Shown here piece by piece: positions 26,741 through 36,119 of a stretch of 64,000 bases of DNA (the first letter of the stretch is position 1; the number at the start of each line of letters is the position of its first letter). Position numbers and translations under genes: made by a program. The notes below the pieces were generated by a model that ran no database searches, was not told where the DNA came from, and worked only from the letters and a program-made list of their open reading frames with translations. This DNA is from Lacibacter sp. H375 (GTDB lineage Bacteria; Bacteroidota; Bacteroidia; Chitinophagales; Chitinophagaceae), in assembly GCF_037892425.1 (NCBI RefSeq), contig NZ_JBBKTT010000001.1, positions 2,418,001 to 2,482,000 on the forward strand, read 5' to 3'.

Positions 26741-28174
26741 ATGACGAAAACGGCTGATCAAGTTTGGAAAAGTTGTTTAACCATTATTAAGGATATAGTA
26801 GAGTGGCAACATTTCAAAACATGGTTTGAACCAATCAAACCGGTTGAATTAAAAAATAAGATCCTTACCATTCAAGTACCCAGCCAGTTCTTTTTTGAAT
26901 ACCTGGAAGAACATTATGTTACTTTACTTGCCAAAACATTGAAACGTGAATTAGGTAAAGATGCTAATCTTGAATATCGCATCATGATGGATAGTGGTAA
27001 TAATAATAACCAACCCATCACAATGGATGTTCCCGGTCATGGTTATAAAACATATACAAATAACGAAATGGATTTTCCGCTAGTGATAAGTAACCCCGTC
27101 AAGAACCCGTTTGTAATACCGGGCTTGAAAAAGGTGCAGATTGATCCGCAGCTAAATCCTAACTATACGTTTGATTCATTTATTGAAGGCGATTGTAACC
27201 GTGTTGCCCGCAGAGCCGGTAAAACAGTTGCAGATAAACCCGGCGCTACTTCATTTAATCCTTTAGTGATTTATGGTGGTGTAGGTTTAGGTAAAACTCA
27301 CCTTGCTCAAGCTGTAGGTAATGAAGTGAAACGTCAGCACCCCAATAAAGTGGTGTTGTATGTAAGCTCGGAGAAATTCATCAACCAGTTTGTTGATCAC
27401 AGCCGCAACAATGCTATTAACGATTTCATCCATTTTTATCAATTGGTTGATGTGTTGATCATTGATGACGTGCAGTTCTTCAACCGTGCAGAAAAATCAC
27501 AGGATGCTTTCTTTGCCATTTTCAATCATCTTCATCAAAGTGGTAAGCAGCTGATCCTGTCATCAGACAAACCACCAAAAGATCTCGAAGGTGTGCAGGA
27601 GCGTTTACTTAGCCGTTTCCGTTGGGGTTTGAGTGCCGATCTTCAAATGCCCGACTACGAAACACGTATCGAGATACTGGAGAAGAAAATGAAGAATGAT
27701 GGATTGGATATGCATAAAGATGTGGTAAAGTATATCGCTTATAACATCAATACCAATATTCGTGAGCTCGAAGGAGCACTTATTTCATTATTGGCACAAT
27801 CCTCGCTGAATAAAAAGGAGATCGATCTTGATCTTGCTAAAAAAGTGCTGAAAAACTTCGTTAAAACATCATCTAAGGAAATTACTATCGACGCCATTCA
27901 GAAAATGGTGTGCGATTACTTTGATGTGCCTTATGAAAAACTGTTACAAAAAACACGCAAGCGTGAAATTGTACAGGCCCGTCAGATTACGATGTACCTG
28001 GCAAAGACATTTACAAAGAATTCTCTTAAAACTATTGGTGAACATTTTGGAGGAAGAGACCATACAACGGTTATCCACTCCTGCCAAACAGTAAAAGACC
28101 TGATGGATACAGACAGTATGTTTAAAGAAAGTGTACTTGAGCTGCAGCAGAAAGTTCAACTGGCTGCGATGTAA
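26741..28174 (+). CDS. dnaA: Chromosomal replication initiator protein DnaA
   Basis: 477 residues, full length. Domain I is at the N-terminus (VWKSCLTIIKDIVEWQHFKTWFEPI), followed by a linker and an AAA+ domain with Walker A YGGVGLGKTHLAQAVG, Walker B LIIDDVQFF and the Box VII-type arginine region ERLLSRFRWGL. Domain IV carries the DnaA signature GGRDHTTVIHSC used to contact the 9-mer box. The protein melts oriC and loads the helicase. The gene is flanked by a nucleotidase gene and a tRNA gene rather than dnaN or rpmH, and I see no cluster of DnaA boxes nearby, so oriC is probably elsewhere. Confidence 0.97.
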   Translation: MTKTADQVWKSCLTIIKDIVEWQHFKTWFEPIKPVELKNKILTIQVPSQFFFEYLEEHYVTLLAKTLKRELGKDANLEYRIMMDSGNNNNQPITMDVPGHGYKTYTNNEMDFPLVISNPVKNPFVIPGLKKVQIDPQLNPNYTFDSFIEGDCNRVARRAGKTVADKPGATSFNPLVIYGGVGLGKTHLAQAVGNEVKRQHPNKVVLYVSSEKFINQFVDHSRNNAINDFIHFYQLVDVLIIDDVQFFNRAEKSQDAFFAIFNHLHQSGKQLILSSDKPPKDLEGVQERLLSRFRWGLSADLQMPDYETRIEILEKKMKNDGLDMHKDVVKYIAYNINTNIRELEGALISLLAQSSLNKKEIDLDLAKKVLKNFVKTSSKEITIDAIQKMVCDYFDVPYEKLLQKTRKREIVQARQITMYLAKTFTKNSLKTIGEHFGGRDHTTVIHSCQTVKDLMDTDSMFKESVLELQQKVQLAAM

Positions 28175-28205
28175 TTAAAACCCAAAACCAAACCCAACTC
28201 ATTTG

Positions 28206-28238
28206 ATCCCGGATTTCTTTAAGAATCCGGGATTTCTT
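28206..28238 (+). terminator. dnaA terminator
   Basis: Stem ATCCCGGATT (28206-28215) with AATCCGGGAT (28224-28233), loop of 8, then a T-run. The end of the T-run is shared with the TTG box of the tRNA promoter. Confidence 0.88.
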
Positions 28239-28269
28239 TTGGCACTTTAGCAGAGGACAACTATTTTTG
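28239..28269 (+). promoter_or_regulatory. Promoter of tRNA-Pro
   Basis: TTG (28239-28241), 20-base spacer, TATTTTTG (28262-28269): a full match to the Bacteroidota sigma consensus TTG-N(17-23)-TAnnTTTG. It lies 37 bases before the mature tRNA start. Confidence 0.75.
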
Positions 28270-28306
28270 CAACCCCTTAGGGGAGTTCATCCTCCGATGA
28301 ACACGG

Positions 28307-28380
28307 CGGGAGGTAGTTCAGCCCGGTAGAATACCTGGTTTGGGACCAGGGGGTCGCAGGTTCGAATCCTGTCCTCCCGA
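28307..28380 (+). tRNA. tRNA-Pro (anticodon TGG)
   Basis: 74 bases forming a full cloverleaf. The acceptor stem CGGGAGG pairs with CCTCCCG, followed by discriminator A. The anticodon arm CCTGG-TTTGGGA-CCAGG places TGG at positions 34-36, and the T-arm loop is TTCGAAT. The terminal CCA is not encoded and must be added by the CCA enzyme. The 5' leader between the promoter and the tRNA contains two short perfect hairpins (28273-28283 and 28285-28302). A terminator follows at once, so this is a single-gene transcript. Confidence 0.97.
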
Positions 28381-28390
28381 CTTAAGAAAA

Positions 28391-28419
28391 AGGCAATCAA
28401 GAAATTGATTGCCTTTTTT
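28391..28419. terminator. Terminator after tRNA-Pro
   Basis: Perfect stem AGGCAATCAA (28391-28400) with TTGATTGCCT (28405-28414), loop GAAA, then Ts to 28419. The upstream A-run lets it also terminate the convergent response-regulator gene. Confidence 0.9.
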
Positions 28420-28428
28420 GTTTACGCC

Positions 28429-29220
28429 TCATTTTGATTTATCGTCACCTTCAGATCCTTTTGGATGCTTATTTTTCTGGTATTCAGTTGGTGTCATTCC
28501 GAATTGCTTTAAAAAGATCCTGCCAAAATTTGTTTGTGAGCCAAACCCAACCATATCAGATACTTCATAGATCTTGTATTCACCAACCGACAGCAGTTCG
28601 GCAGCCTTTTTTAATCTTGTAATATTGATCAGTTCATTTGGTGTAAGATCGGTTACAGACTTGATCTTACGGAACAAACTGGTGCGTCCCATATTCATGA
28701 GCTTCGCAAGTTTGTCAACATCCAAGGCATGATCTTCAATATTGGTTTGAATAAGATGATTGAGTTTTTCAAAAAACAACTCATCAGATTTATTATGCGC
28801 AACTGATTTGAGATGAGCAAACGGAGTATTTACAAAATAGTCTCTTAACTTTTTCCGGTTGTTGAGTAAGCTTGCAACATGCGCCTGCAGATATTCCGTT
28901 TCAAACGGTTTTTCAATATAGGCATCTGCACCCAGGCTCAAGCCTTCTATTTTTGCCTGCAGTGTATTTTTTGCAGTAAGTAAAATAACCGGGATATGAC
29001 TGTACTCAAAGTTTGATTTGATCTCTTTACATAATTCAAATCCATCCATTACCGGCATCATTACATCACTTATCACTAATTGAACTGCTTCAGTTGACAG
29101 AAGTTTTAACGCCTGCACACCATCCGTTGCTTTCAGCACTTCATAATGATCATGTAGTTCTTCAGCAATTACTTCCAGTAGCTCTTTGTTATCTTCCACT
29201 AAAAGAATTCTTGGTTTCAT
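28429..29220 (-). CDS. Response regulator with receiver and AraC-type DNA-binding domains (PUL regulator)
   Basis: 263 residues. Receiver domain at 1-120: acidic pocket VEDN, phospho-acceptor Asp52 in VISDVMMPVMDG, and Lys in YIEKPF. After a linker of about 35 residues, an AraC-type helix-turn-helix domain runs from about 150 to 250 (LAKLMNMGRTSLFRKIKSVT and VGFGSQTNFGRIFLKQFGMTPTEY). In Bacteroides this receiver-AraC unit is normally the C-terminal part of a hybrid two-component sensor; here it is a separate protein, encoded 33 bp downstream of the sensor kinase and in the same transcript. It most likely activates the divergent pectin locus. Confidence 0.92.
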   Translation of the reverse strand: MKPRILLVEDNKELLEVIAEELHDHYEVLKATDGVQALKLLSTEAVQLVISDVMMPVMDGFELCKEIKSNFEYSHIPVILLTAKNTLQAKIEGLSLGADAYIEKPFETEYLQAHVASLLNNRKKLRDYFVNTPFAHLKSVAHNKSDELFFEKLNHLIQTNIEDHALDVDKLAKLMNMGRTSLFRKIKSVTDLTPNELINITRLKKAAELLSVGEYKIYEVSDMVGFGSQTNFGRIFLKQFGMTPTEYQKNKHPKGSEGDDKSK

Positions 29221-29253
29221 TGTTTTTGATTTGGTGATAGATTTATGAACTGT

Positions 29254-32200
29254 TTACGCTGAAATTTCCGAAGAGTTTATTTCATTATTGAGCGGTAATG
29301 TGAGCAAAAAACAATTCATATTCTCTGTTTGTTCATCAAGGATAAGTGAGCCACCATGCAGCTGTGTAAGCGACAGAGCCAAAGCTAAACCTATTCCGGA
29401 ACCTGTTTGTGCTTCTGTTTCACTGATGCGGTAAAAAGGCTCAAATATTTTTTCTTTTAGTTCAACAGGGATCAAATAGCCATCGTTTTTAACCCTGATG
29501 CTGAATGACTGTTCATCCTTATGAAAAGGAAGTAATTCGATCATCACTTTTTTATCTGCAAATTTTAAAGCATTGCCAATAAGATTGTTGATGATCTTAT
29601 TAAACGCATCCACATCAATGTTCGCAAACAATGCTTCTCCTGGTATTTGGGTTGAAAATGAAAGACCGTATTCTTCTGCGAGATCAGAAAAGTCATTACA
29701 GGCATCTTCAACAAGCTGCGTAACATTTGTGTGTACAAAGGAAAGATGGAATTTGTCAATTTCAGTTTGTCTGAAATCCAACAACTGATTAGTGAGTTCA
29801 ATCAATCGATTGGTATTCCGGTTCATTATTTTCAGACTTCTTTCCAGCTCAGGAAGTGCTTCCGCTTTCCGTGTAATTCTTGAAAGGGGTACTTTAATAA
29901 GTGTAAGCGGCGTTTTAATTTCATGCGCCACGTTGGTGAAGAAATCAACTTTTGCGTCGAGCAGTTCTTTGTTCTTTATCAATCTCATTTCTAATACTTC
30001 TCGTTCTTTAGCAACTTCGAGCTTTTCAAATTTCTGTTTGTTCTTTTCTTCCATCCGTTGATGATAATAACGAATGATGAAATAAATAAGTAGCATTAGA
30101 AGAATGAAATAAGCGACGTAAGCGTAGGTACTCAACCACCATGGTGGTAATATGCGGATGATCAGATTTTTTTCAATGGGGCTTGCAATGCCATAGCTGT
30201 TCATTGCTTTTAATCTGAAATGATAGGTTCCCGTAGGTAGTTCAGCAAAATCAACTCTTCTGTTTTTTTTCAGATTCACCCAGTTGTTCGATAATTCTTC
30301 CATCTGGTAAGCATACTGGATCGTTTCTGTTGCTGTATATCCAAGTGCCGCAAAGTCAATACTGAATGTTGATTGATCATGTGTAAGTACGATCGTATCG
30401 GTATAAGTGATAGATGCTTTCAGCGGAGACCCTTTCTTACCAATACCTGTTTCCTGATTTGCAATTTCAAAATTTGTAATATAGACAGGAGGGACGAACG
30501 CCGATTGCCTGAATTCTTTCGGATGAAAACTGATAAGCCCTTTAGTGCTGCCAAAATACATGCGACCATCTTCATCTTTAAATGCAGAACTGTAATTAAA
30601 CTGATCACTGATCAATCCGTTAGCTGTGGTAAAAACATCTGCTTTCCCAAGAGTTGGAACAAAACGCACAAGTCCTTTTGTAGTGCTGATCCAAAGTTCA
30701 CCAGCTGTTGATTCCAGAATGGAAAACATAAAATTGCTGGGAAATCCATTGGCGGTTCCATAGCGTGTGAAATTGTTGCTTTGCTCATTCCATTTGCACA
30801 ACCCCTCTTCTGTTGTAAACCACAAGTTGTTCCGGCTGTCTTTGAACACAGAATTTACACGGTCGCTGCTTAAACTGTTTGGGTCATTTTCATTGTGAAG
30901 AATAGTTCCCCTTTTACCAGTAGCCGGATTGTAAAAATGAATACCTCGTCCAAACGTTGTTGCCCAGATAGTTCCATTATCATCTTTTAGTATTCCGGTG
31001 TACCAATCCCATTCAGGGAATCCTTCAACACGTTCCAGTCGATCATTTTTTCGATCGTATCTGTAAATGCCAAGTGTTGCTCCAATTAAAATATTTTCGT
31101 GATCAATGGCATTAATACAATAAATAAAGTTGCTTGCCAAAACGCTGCCGGTACCAACCTGAAAATGTTTGAAAATTTTCCCTGTTCGCATATCCATTAC
31201 ATCTAAGCCATGCTCAAATGTGCCTATCCATACTTCGTTGCGTGAAACTTCCAGTCCATGCAAATTAAAAAATGAAAGACTGCCCGGTTTGCCTGTTGCT
31301 TCATAATGTGTAAACGTTCCAGTGGTAGGATTGTATTTGTTGAGTCCAGCATCTTCAGTACCTATCCAGAAGTTACCAGCACTATCTTTTTTTATTTCTC
31401 TTACAACATTTCCGCTGAGCGAATTTTCATTCTTTGCAGGGATGAATTTTGTAAAAGCTGTAACCTGTTTCGGAAAATAATTGACACCGCCAAAATAAGT
31501 TCCCACCCAAATACCCCCTTCATTATCGCTGCACATTGTTTCAACGGCATTATCAGAAAGTGAGAAGGGGTTACTGTAGTTTTTTTCTAACTGAGTACCT
31601 TTGCCTGTTTGCAGGTTGTAAACAAAAATGCCGGCTGCAGTACCAAGCCAGAATTCATTTGGTGAAACCTGCAGGATCCGTTTTACATAAAAATTAGTTT
31701 CACGTTTTAGGGTTAGTGGTAGGTCAACGTACGTTTCTTTTATCGGATCAATTAATTTAACATCAGCATTGTTCGTACCTGCCAATAATTGTCCGGTATT
31801 TGTTTGCACGATGGTTTCAATGTATTTGTATTTGGTATCGTCAGTATTTTTAAATAGTGGAATGCTGGTAAATGAACGGTTGGCGGCCTGGTATTTTTTT
31901 AATTCACCTGTAGCAGTACCAACCCATACGTTTCCATCAGCTGTAGTACATAATGCGCTTGCAATAAAGAAAGTTGGATGATCGAAATAATCAAGTGTTT
32001 TATTTGCCAATGAATACTTGCAAGCCGCAAAACCTGAGATAAACCACAAGTTACCTTTTGTATCACCGGTAAGTTTAAAAATGCTGTGTTCTTTCGTTGA
32101 GGGTAAAAGTCTGAACTCTTCTGTTTTATCAATGTATTGATACAAACCTTTGTCAGTACCTACATACATCCTTCCTTGTTTATCCTCGTATAATGATTGA

Positions 32201-32457
32201 ATAAAGTTGTTGCCAATGCTGGTACTGTCTGCAGCATCTTTTCTGAATGTTTTAAACGAATAACCATCGAATCGGTTTAAACCATCTTTTGTTCCAAACC
32301 ACATAAAGCCTCTCTTATCCTGCATGGCACAGATCACACTATTGTGCGAAAGGCCATTTTCAACCTGATAGCGTCTGAAATAATAGGATTGTCCTAGTAA
32401 AGAACAATGAAGCATTAACAGCACGCTTAAAACGCATATGGCTCTTGAAAAACGCAA
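29254..32457 (-). CDS. Sensor histidine kinase with periplasmic Reg_prop beta-propellers and Y_Y_Y domain
   Basis: 1067 residues starting at a TTG, the only start that preserves the full signal sequence (RFSRAICVLSVLLMLHCSLLGQ). Residues 25-660 hold about fourteen Reg_prop-like repeats (motifs such as FMWFGTKDGLNRF and GIWVGTYFGGVNYF). The Y_Y_Y domain lies at about 695-768 and one membrane helix at about 778-797. HisKA has phospho-acceptor His845 in FFTNVAHEIKTPL, and the ATPase has the N-box IINNLIGNALKFAD and G-box GSGIGLALA. The chain ends right after the ATPase, so the receiver and AraC domains of a typical hybrid sensor are missing and are supplied by the next gene. It should sense a pectin oligosaccharide in the periplasm. 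Confidence 0.93.
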   Translation of the reverse strand: MRFSRAICVLSVLLMLHCSLLGQSYYFRRYQVENGLSHNSVICAMQDKRGFMWFGTKDGLNRFDGYSFKTFRKDAADSTSIGNNFIQSLYEDKQGRMYVGTDKGLYQYIDKTEEFRLLPSTKEHSIFKLTGDTKGNLWFISGFAACKYSLANKTLDYFDHPTFFIASALCTTADGNVWVGTATGELKKYQAANRSFTSIPLFKNTDDTKYKYIETIVQTNTGQLLAGTNNADVKLIDPIKETYVDLPLTLKRETNFYVKRILQVSPNEFWLGTAAGIFVYNLQTGKGTQLEKNYSNPFSLSDNAVETMCSDNEGGIWVGTYFGGVNYFPKQVTAFTKFIPAKNENSLSGNVVREIKKDSAGNFWIGTEDAGLNKYNPTTGTFTHYEATGKPGSLSFFNLHGLEVSRNEVWIGTFEHGLDVMDMRTGKIFKHFQVGTGSVLASNFIYCINAIDHENILIGATLGIYRYDRKNDRLERVEGFPEWDWYTGILKDDNGTIWATTFGRGIHFYNPATGKRGTILHNENDPNSLSSDRVNSVFKDSRNNLWFTTEEGLCKWNEQSNNFTRYGTANGFPSNFMFSILESTAGELWISTTKGLVRFVPTLGKADVFTTANGLISDQFNYSSAFKDEDGRMYFGSTKGLISFHPKEFRQSAFVPPVYITNFEIANQETGIGKKGSPLKASITYTDTIVLTHDQSTFSIDFAALGYTATETIQYAYQMEELSNNWVNLKKNRRVDFAELPTGTYHFRLKAMNSYGIASPIEKNLIIRILPPWWLSTYAYVAYFILLMLLIYFIIRYYHQRMEEKNKQKFEKLEVAKEREVLEMRLIKNKELLDAKVDFFTNVAHEIKTPLTLIKVPLSRITRKAEALPELERSLKIMNRNTNRLIELTNQLLDFRQTEIDKFHLSFVHTNVTQLVEDACNDFSDLAEEYGLSFSTQIPGEALFANIDVDAFNKIINNLIGNALKFADKKVMIELLPFHKDEQSFSIRVKNDGYLIPVELKEKIFEPFYRISETEAQTGSGIGLALALSLTQLHGGSLILDEQTENMNCFLLTLPLNNEINSSEISA

Positions 32458-32904
32458 TTGTTTGGTTTGTTGAATGTTATCGTTGTATCAATCTGGCACC
32501 AGAGGGCCTGTGTGAAAATTGGTACTTTTTGTTGAAATATCGGAATTTTTAGTCGAACTGAATAAATTAATATTTGTCAAATTTACACTTATTATTTCTT
32601 AACGACTAAAACGACTTGCTATGACCCCTACTAATCTCTCTTTTATTTCAAGCTGATGTTCTGAACTGCATGTATTATTTCCTTCTGAAAAGTTTGCAAG
32701 AATGACATTTTCTGAATCAGCTTCTTTTCGTTGAACTAATACTTCGTTCAAAGCTTCCTGTAACAATCTGTATGCTGCACAAAAACATGTGAAGTAACCG
32801 GATTATTGTCTAACTGTGGTCATACATGTGATGTGATACACCTGCTTATTAACCAAAACGTACAAGGTTCATTTATTTTTTAATTAAACAAGTATTGATT
32901 GCTT
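32458..32904. promoter_or_regulatory. Divergent regulatory region between the sensor kinase gene and susC
   Basis: 447 bases without a gene. It must contain the promoters of the regulator pair and of the locus. The clearest internal feature is a direct repeat at 32785-32836. A weaker pair of sites with TTTTT followed by GAA at 32526-32536 and 32546-32557 has about one 20 bp period. On the minus strand TAAATTTG (32578-32585) could be the kinase -7 box. I see no clear TAnnTTTG box just before susC. Confidence 0.55.
32785..32836 (+). repeat. ACATGTGA direct repeat upstream of susC, candidate regulator site
   Basis: ACATGTGAAGTAA (32785-32797) and ACATGTGATGTGA (32824-32836), 11 of 13 identical and 39 bp apart (about four helical turns), 69-120 bp upstream of the susC start. 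This position and spacing suit an AraC-type activator, but binding is untested. Confidence 0.4.
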
Positions 32905-35900
32905 ATGAAAGAATTAGTAACCATTAAAGCCGGCAAGAGAGCCATCGCTTTATTAGCAATGTTGCTCTGCCTTTCTGTTACACTCTTTGCGCAGGATAAT
33001 GAGATTACTGTAAAAGGTAATGTAAGTTCAGATTCTGCGGTGCTGCAAGGTGTAACTGTTCAGCTAAAAGCTGATGTCAAAAGAGCTACACAAACAGATG
33101 AGAAAGGAAATTTCTCCATCCGTGTTCCTGCAAAAGGAACCCTCGTTATTTCAAGTGTTGGTTTTGAAACGCAGGAAATTGCGATCAACGGTAAAACAAC
33201 AATTAATGTAGTGTTGAAAAATGCAAGTGGCAATCTTGGCGATGTGGTCATTATTGGTTTTGGTGGTACACAGAAAAAAGCAAGTATGGTTAGTTCCATT
33301 ACAACTGTGGATGTGAAAACATTAAAAGGACCAACAGGTAATCTTACCAATACACTTGCTGGCCGTATTCCGGGTGTTATCTCTTTTCAGCGAAGTGGTG
33401 AACCTGGCTTAGGTACTGATAACTCTGCATTTTACATCAGGGGGCTTTCAACATTCGGTACAGGTAAACAAGATCCACTCATCTTAATTGATGGTGTTGA
33501 ATCTTCGCCTACCGATCTTGCACGTTTACAGCCCGATGATATTTCTGATTTCTCTGTGTTGAAAGATGCGGCTGCTGCTTCTGTATATGGGGCACGTGGT
33601 GCAAACGGCGTAGTGTTGGTTAACACACGCACAGGTAAGGAAGGTGTTGCAAAGTTTTCATTCCGTGCAGAAAATCGTGTGTCATCCAACACAAAGAATT
33701 TTAACATGGCTGATAATATTACGTATATGCAATTGGCAAACGAAGCAGCGCTTACACGTTCACCACTTGCGGTTCAGCCATATTCACAAAACAAAATTGA
33801 GCATACAAAAGCCGGAGATGATCCTTATCTCTATCCCAACAATAACTGGATCGAACAACTGATCAAAAAATATACAGTTAACCAAAGTTATAATCTCAAC
33901 GTAAGTGGTGGAACCAACAGAACACGTTACTATGTTGCCGGCACTTACAATCAAGATAACGGCTTATTGAAACTTGACCCTATCAATAATTTCAACAGTA
34001 ACATTAAACTGAAAAACTATTCGATCCGTTCAAATATCAATCTCAATCTTTCTGCAAATACGGAGTTAATCATTCGCATGTATGGCCAGTTTGATGATTA
34101 TAACGGACCGATCGGTGGTGGTTCTGCCACATTCAACAATGCACTCTGGTCGAACCAGGTGATGTTTCCTGCAGTGTATCCGCAATCGAAACTACCATAC
34201 ATCACGCATCCATTATTTGGTTCTGCAAGAACAGTTGATGCAAATGGATTGACGTCTACATTATATGTAAATCCATATGCACAAATGGTGCGTGGGTATT
34301 CGGTTTATAAAACATCGAATCTGCAACCGCAGGTTGAGTTGAAACAAGATCTTGGTTTTGTTACACCAGGGTTAAGCTTCCGTACAATGGGTTATCTGAG
34401 AAGATATTCTTTTTATTCTGTTGACAGAAGTTATAATCCTTTCTATTATTCAGCGATTGTTGACCCAACAACGCAAGACTATAATCTTACAGTGTTAAAC
34501 GATGGTAGTGCAACTTCTATCGGAACTGTTGGTACAGAATACTTAGGCTATGCAGAAGGTAATAAAGTAGTGGACTCACGTTTTTGGCTTGAAGGATCAG
34601 TTACATACAACCGTACATTTAAGAAGCATACAGTTGGCGGTAATGTAATTGCCGTGATCTCCAACTACGAAACCGGTAATGCAGGTAGTGTTACTGCATC
34701 GTTGCCGCAACGTAACCAAACACTTTCAGGACGTTTTACTTATGGATTTGATAACCGTTATCTTGCCGAATTCAACTTTGGTTATAATGGTTCTGAACGT
34801 TTTGCAAAGAACAATCGTTTTGGTTTCTTCCCGTCTGCAGGTGTTGCTTACCGTATTTCAAATGAGAAGTTTTTTAACCCACTGAAAAAGGTAATTACTG
34901 ATCTTAAATTCCGTGCCACATATGGACTGGTGGGTAACGATCAGATTGGCAATATCAACGATCGTTTCTTTTACTTATCTAATGTAAACCTTAACGATGG
35001 AGGCTTTGGCGCATCATTTGGTCGTAACGATGGTGCAGGAACATACGGCCGTCCCGGTGTTTCTATTTCAAGATATGCCAATGAAGGAATCACCTGGGAA
35101 CAATCACGTTCCATGAATCTTGGTATGGACATGAAGTTGTTTTATGATCTCACACTTACTGTTGATGTGTACAAACAATGGCGTTCACAGATCTTACAAG
35201 CGAAATCTACTGTAGAATCTGCTGCAGGTTTCTCTGCTATTCCTTCTTCTAACTATGGTAAAGCCGAAACACAGGGTATTGATGTTGCATTAAACTATCA
35301 ACGTTCCTTGAATAAAAATATGTGGATCAATGTTAGAGGTACGTTTACTTATGCAACAAGCAAAGTGAAAGTAACAGATGAAATTGTTTTCCCATCTAAT
35401 ATAGCTTACCTCTCAAGAGCAAATCATTCTATCAGTCAAACATGGGGTTTGATTGCTGAGCGCTTGTTCATCGATCAGAAAGAAGTAGCCAACTCACCTG
35501 TTCAGTATGGTGATATTGGTTTACTGGCGGGTGATATTAAATACAAAGATGTAAATGGTGATGGCGTTATTAATAATGATGACATGGTGCCTATCGGTTT
35601 CCCGCAACAACCGGAAATTATTTATGGCTTTGGCGCATCGTTTGGTTATAAGCGTTTCGACTTTAGTTTTTATTTCCAGGGTGCAGCACGCAGTTCATTC
35701 TTTATTAATCCATGGAACATCCAGCCGTTCTATTTGAATGGTGGTTATCAAAACAACCTGTTGAAAGTAATTGCAGATAATCATTGGTCAGAAGACAATC
35801 AGAATCCTTACGCATTCTGGCCACGTCTCAGCACATGGAGAGTGAATTCAAATAATCAAACTTCTACATGGTGGTTACGTAATGGTGCTTTCTTACGCTT

Positions 35901-36093
35901 AAAAAGTGTAGACATGGGCTATACGTTACCTGATTTCAAAGCTTTGAGATTAAAAGGCACACGTGTTTATTTCTCTGCAACCAATCTCTTTATCCTCAGC
36001 GGCTTTAAGCTATGGGATGTGGAAATGGGTGGCAACGGATTAAATTATCCAATTCAATCTGTTTACAGCATGGGTGTGCAGCTGAACTTTTAA
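32905..36093 (+). CDS. SusC/RagA-family TonB-linked outer membrane transporter
   Basis: 1062 residues from ATG 32905. The signal peptide ends near LFAQ. A carboxypeptidase-regulatory-like domain follows (about 33-110, GNVSSDSAVLQGVTVQL and FSIRVPAKGTLVISSVGFE), then the plug domain with the SusC hallmark SVLKDAAAASVYGARGANG, and a 22-strand barrel ending in the aromatic C-terminus GVQLNF. The protein imports oligosaccharides across the outer membrane with TonB energy, with the SusD lipoprotein encoded next acting as its lid. It is the first gene of the forward run and is followed by susD after 26 bp. Confidence 0.96.
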   Translation: MKELVTIKAGKRAIALLAMLLCLSVTLFAQDNEITVKGNVSSDSAVLQGVTVQLKADVKRATQTDEKGNFSIRVPAKGTLVISSVGFETQEIAINGKTTINVVLKNASGNLGDVVIIGFGGTQKKASMVSSITTVDVKTLKGPTGNLTNTLAGRIPGVISFQRSGEPGLGTDNSAFYIRGLSTFGTGKQDPLILIDGVESSPTDLARLQPDDISDFSVLKDAAAASVYGARGANGVVLVNTRTGKEGVAKFSFRAENRVSSNTKNFNMADNITYMQLANEAALTRSPLAVQPYSQNKIEHTKAGDDPYLYPNNNWIEQLIKKYTVNQSYNLNVSGGTNRTRYYVAGTYNQDNGLLKLDPINNFNSNIKLKNYSIRSNINLNLSANTELIIRMYGQFDDYNGPIGGGSATFNNALWSNQVMFPAVYPQSKLPYITHPLFGSARTVDANGLTSTLYVNPYAQMVRGYSVYKTSNLQPQVELKQDLGFVTPGLSFRTMGYLRRYSFYSVDRSYNPFYYSAIVDPTTQDYNLTVLNDGSATSIGTVGTEYLGYAEGNKVVDSRFWLEGSVTYNRTFKKHTVGGNVIAVISNYETGNAGSVTASLPQRNQTLSGRFTYGFDNRYLAEFNFGYNGSERFAKNNRFGFFPSAGVAYRISNEKFFNPLKKVITDLKFRATYGLVGNDQIGNINDRFFYLSNVNLNDGGFGASFGRNDGAGTYGRPGVSISRYANEGITWEQSRSMNLGMDMKLFYDLTLTVDVYKQWRSQILQAKSTVESAAGFSAIPSSNYGKAETQGIDVALNYQRSLNKNMWINVRGTFTYATSKVKVTDEIVFPSNIAYLSRANHSISQTWGLIAERLFIDQKEVANSPVQYGDIGLLAGDIKYKDVNGDGVINNDDMVPIGFPQQPEIIYGFGASFGYKRFDFSFYFQGAARSSFFINPWNIQPFYLNGGYQNNLLKVIADNHWSEDNQNPYAFWPRLSTWRVNSNNQTSTWWLRNGAFLRLKSVDMGYTLPDFKALRLKGTRVYFSATNLFILSGFKLWDVEMGGNGLNYPIQSVYSMGVQLNF

Positions 36094-36119
36094 TTTAAAA
36101 CATTCAACAGTTTTTAAAC

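Noticed and set aside
26600-26760. Replication origin upstream of dnaA
   Set aside because: Only one imperfect DnaA-box-like sequence (TTTTCCACA) is visible, and another (TTATCCACT) lies inside dnaA. There is no box cluster and no dnaN or rpmH neighbour.
32526-32557. TTTTT-GAA pair as an AraC-type operator
   Set aside because: The match is short and AT-rich, and could arise by chance in this composition; it is 350 bp from susC. It is mentioned only in the regulatory-region entry.
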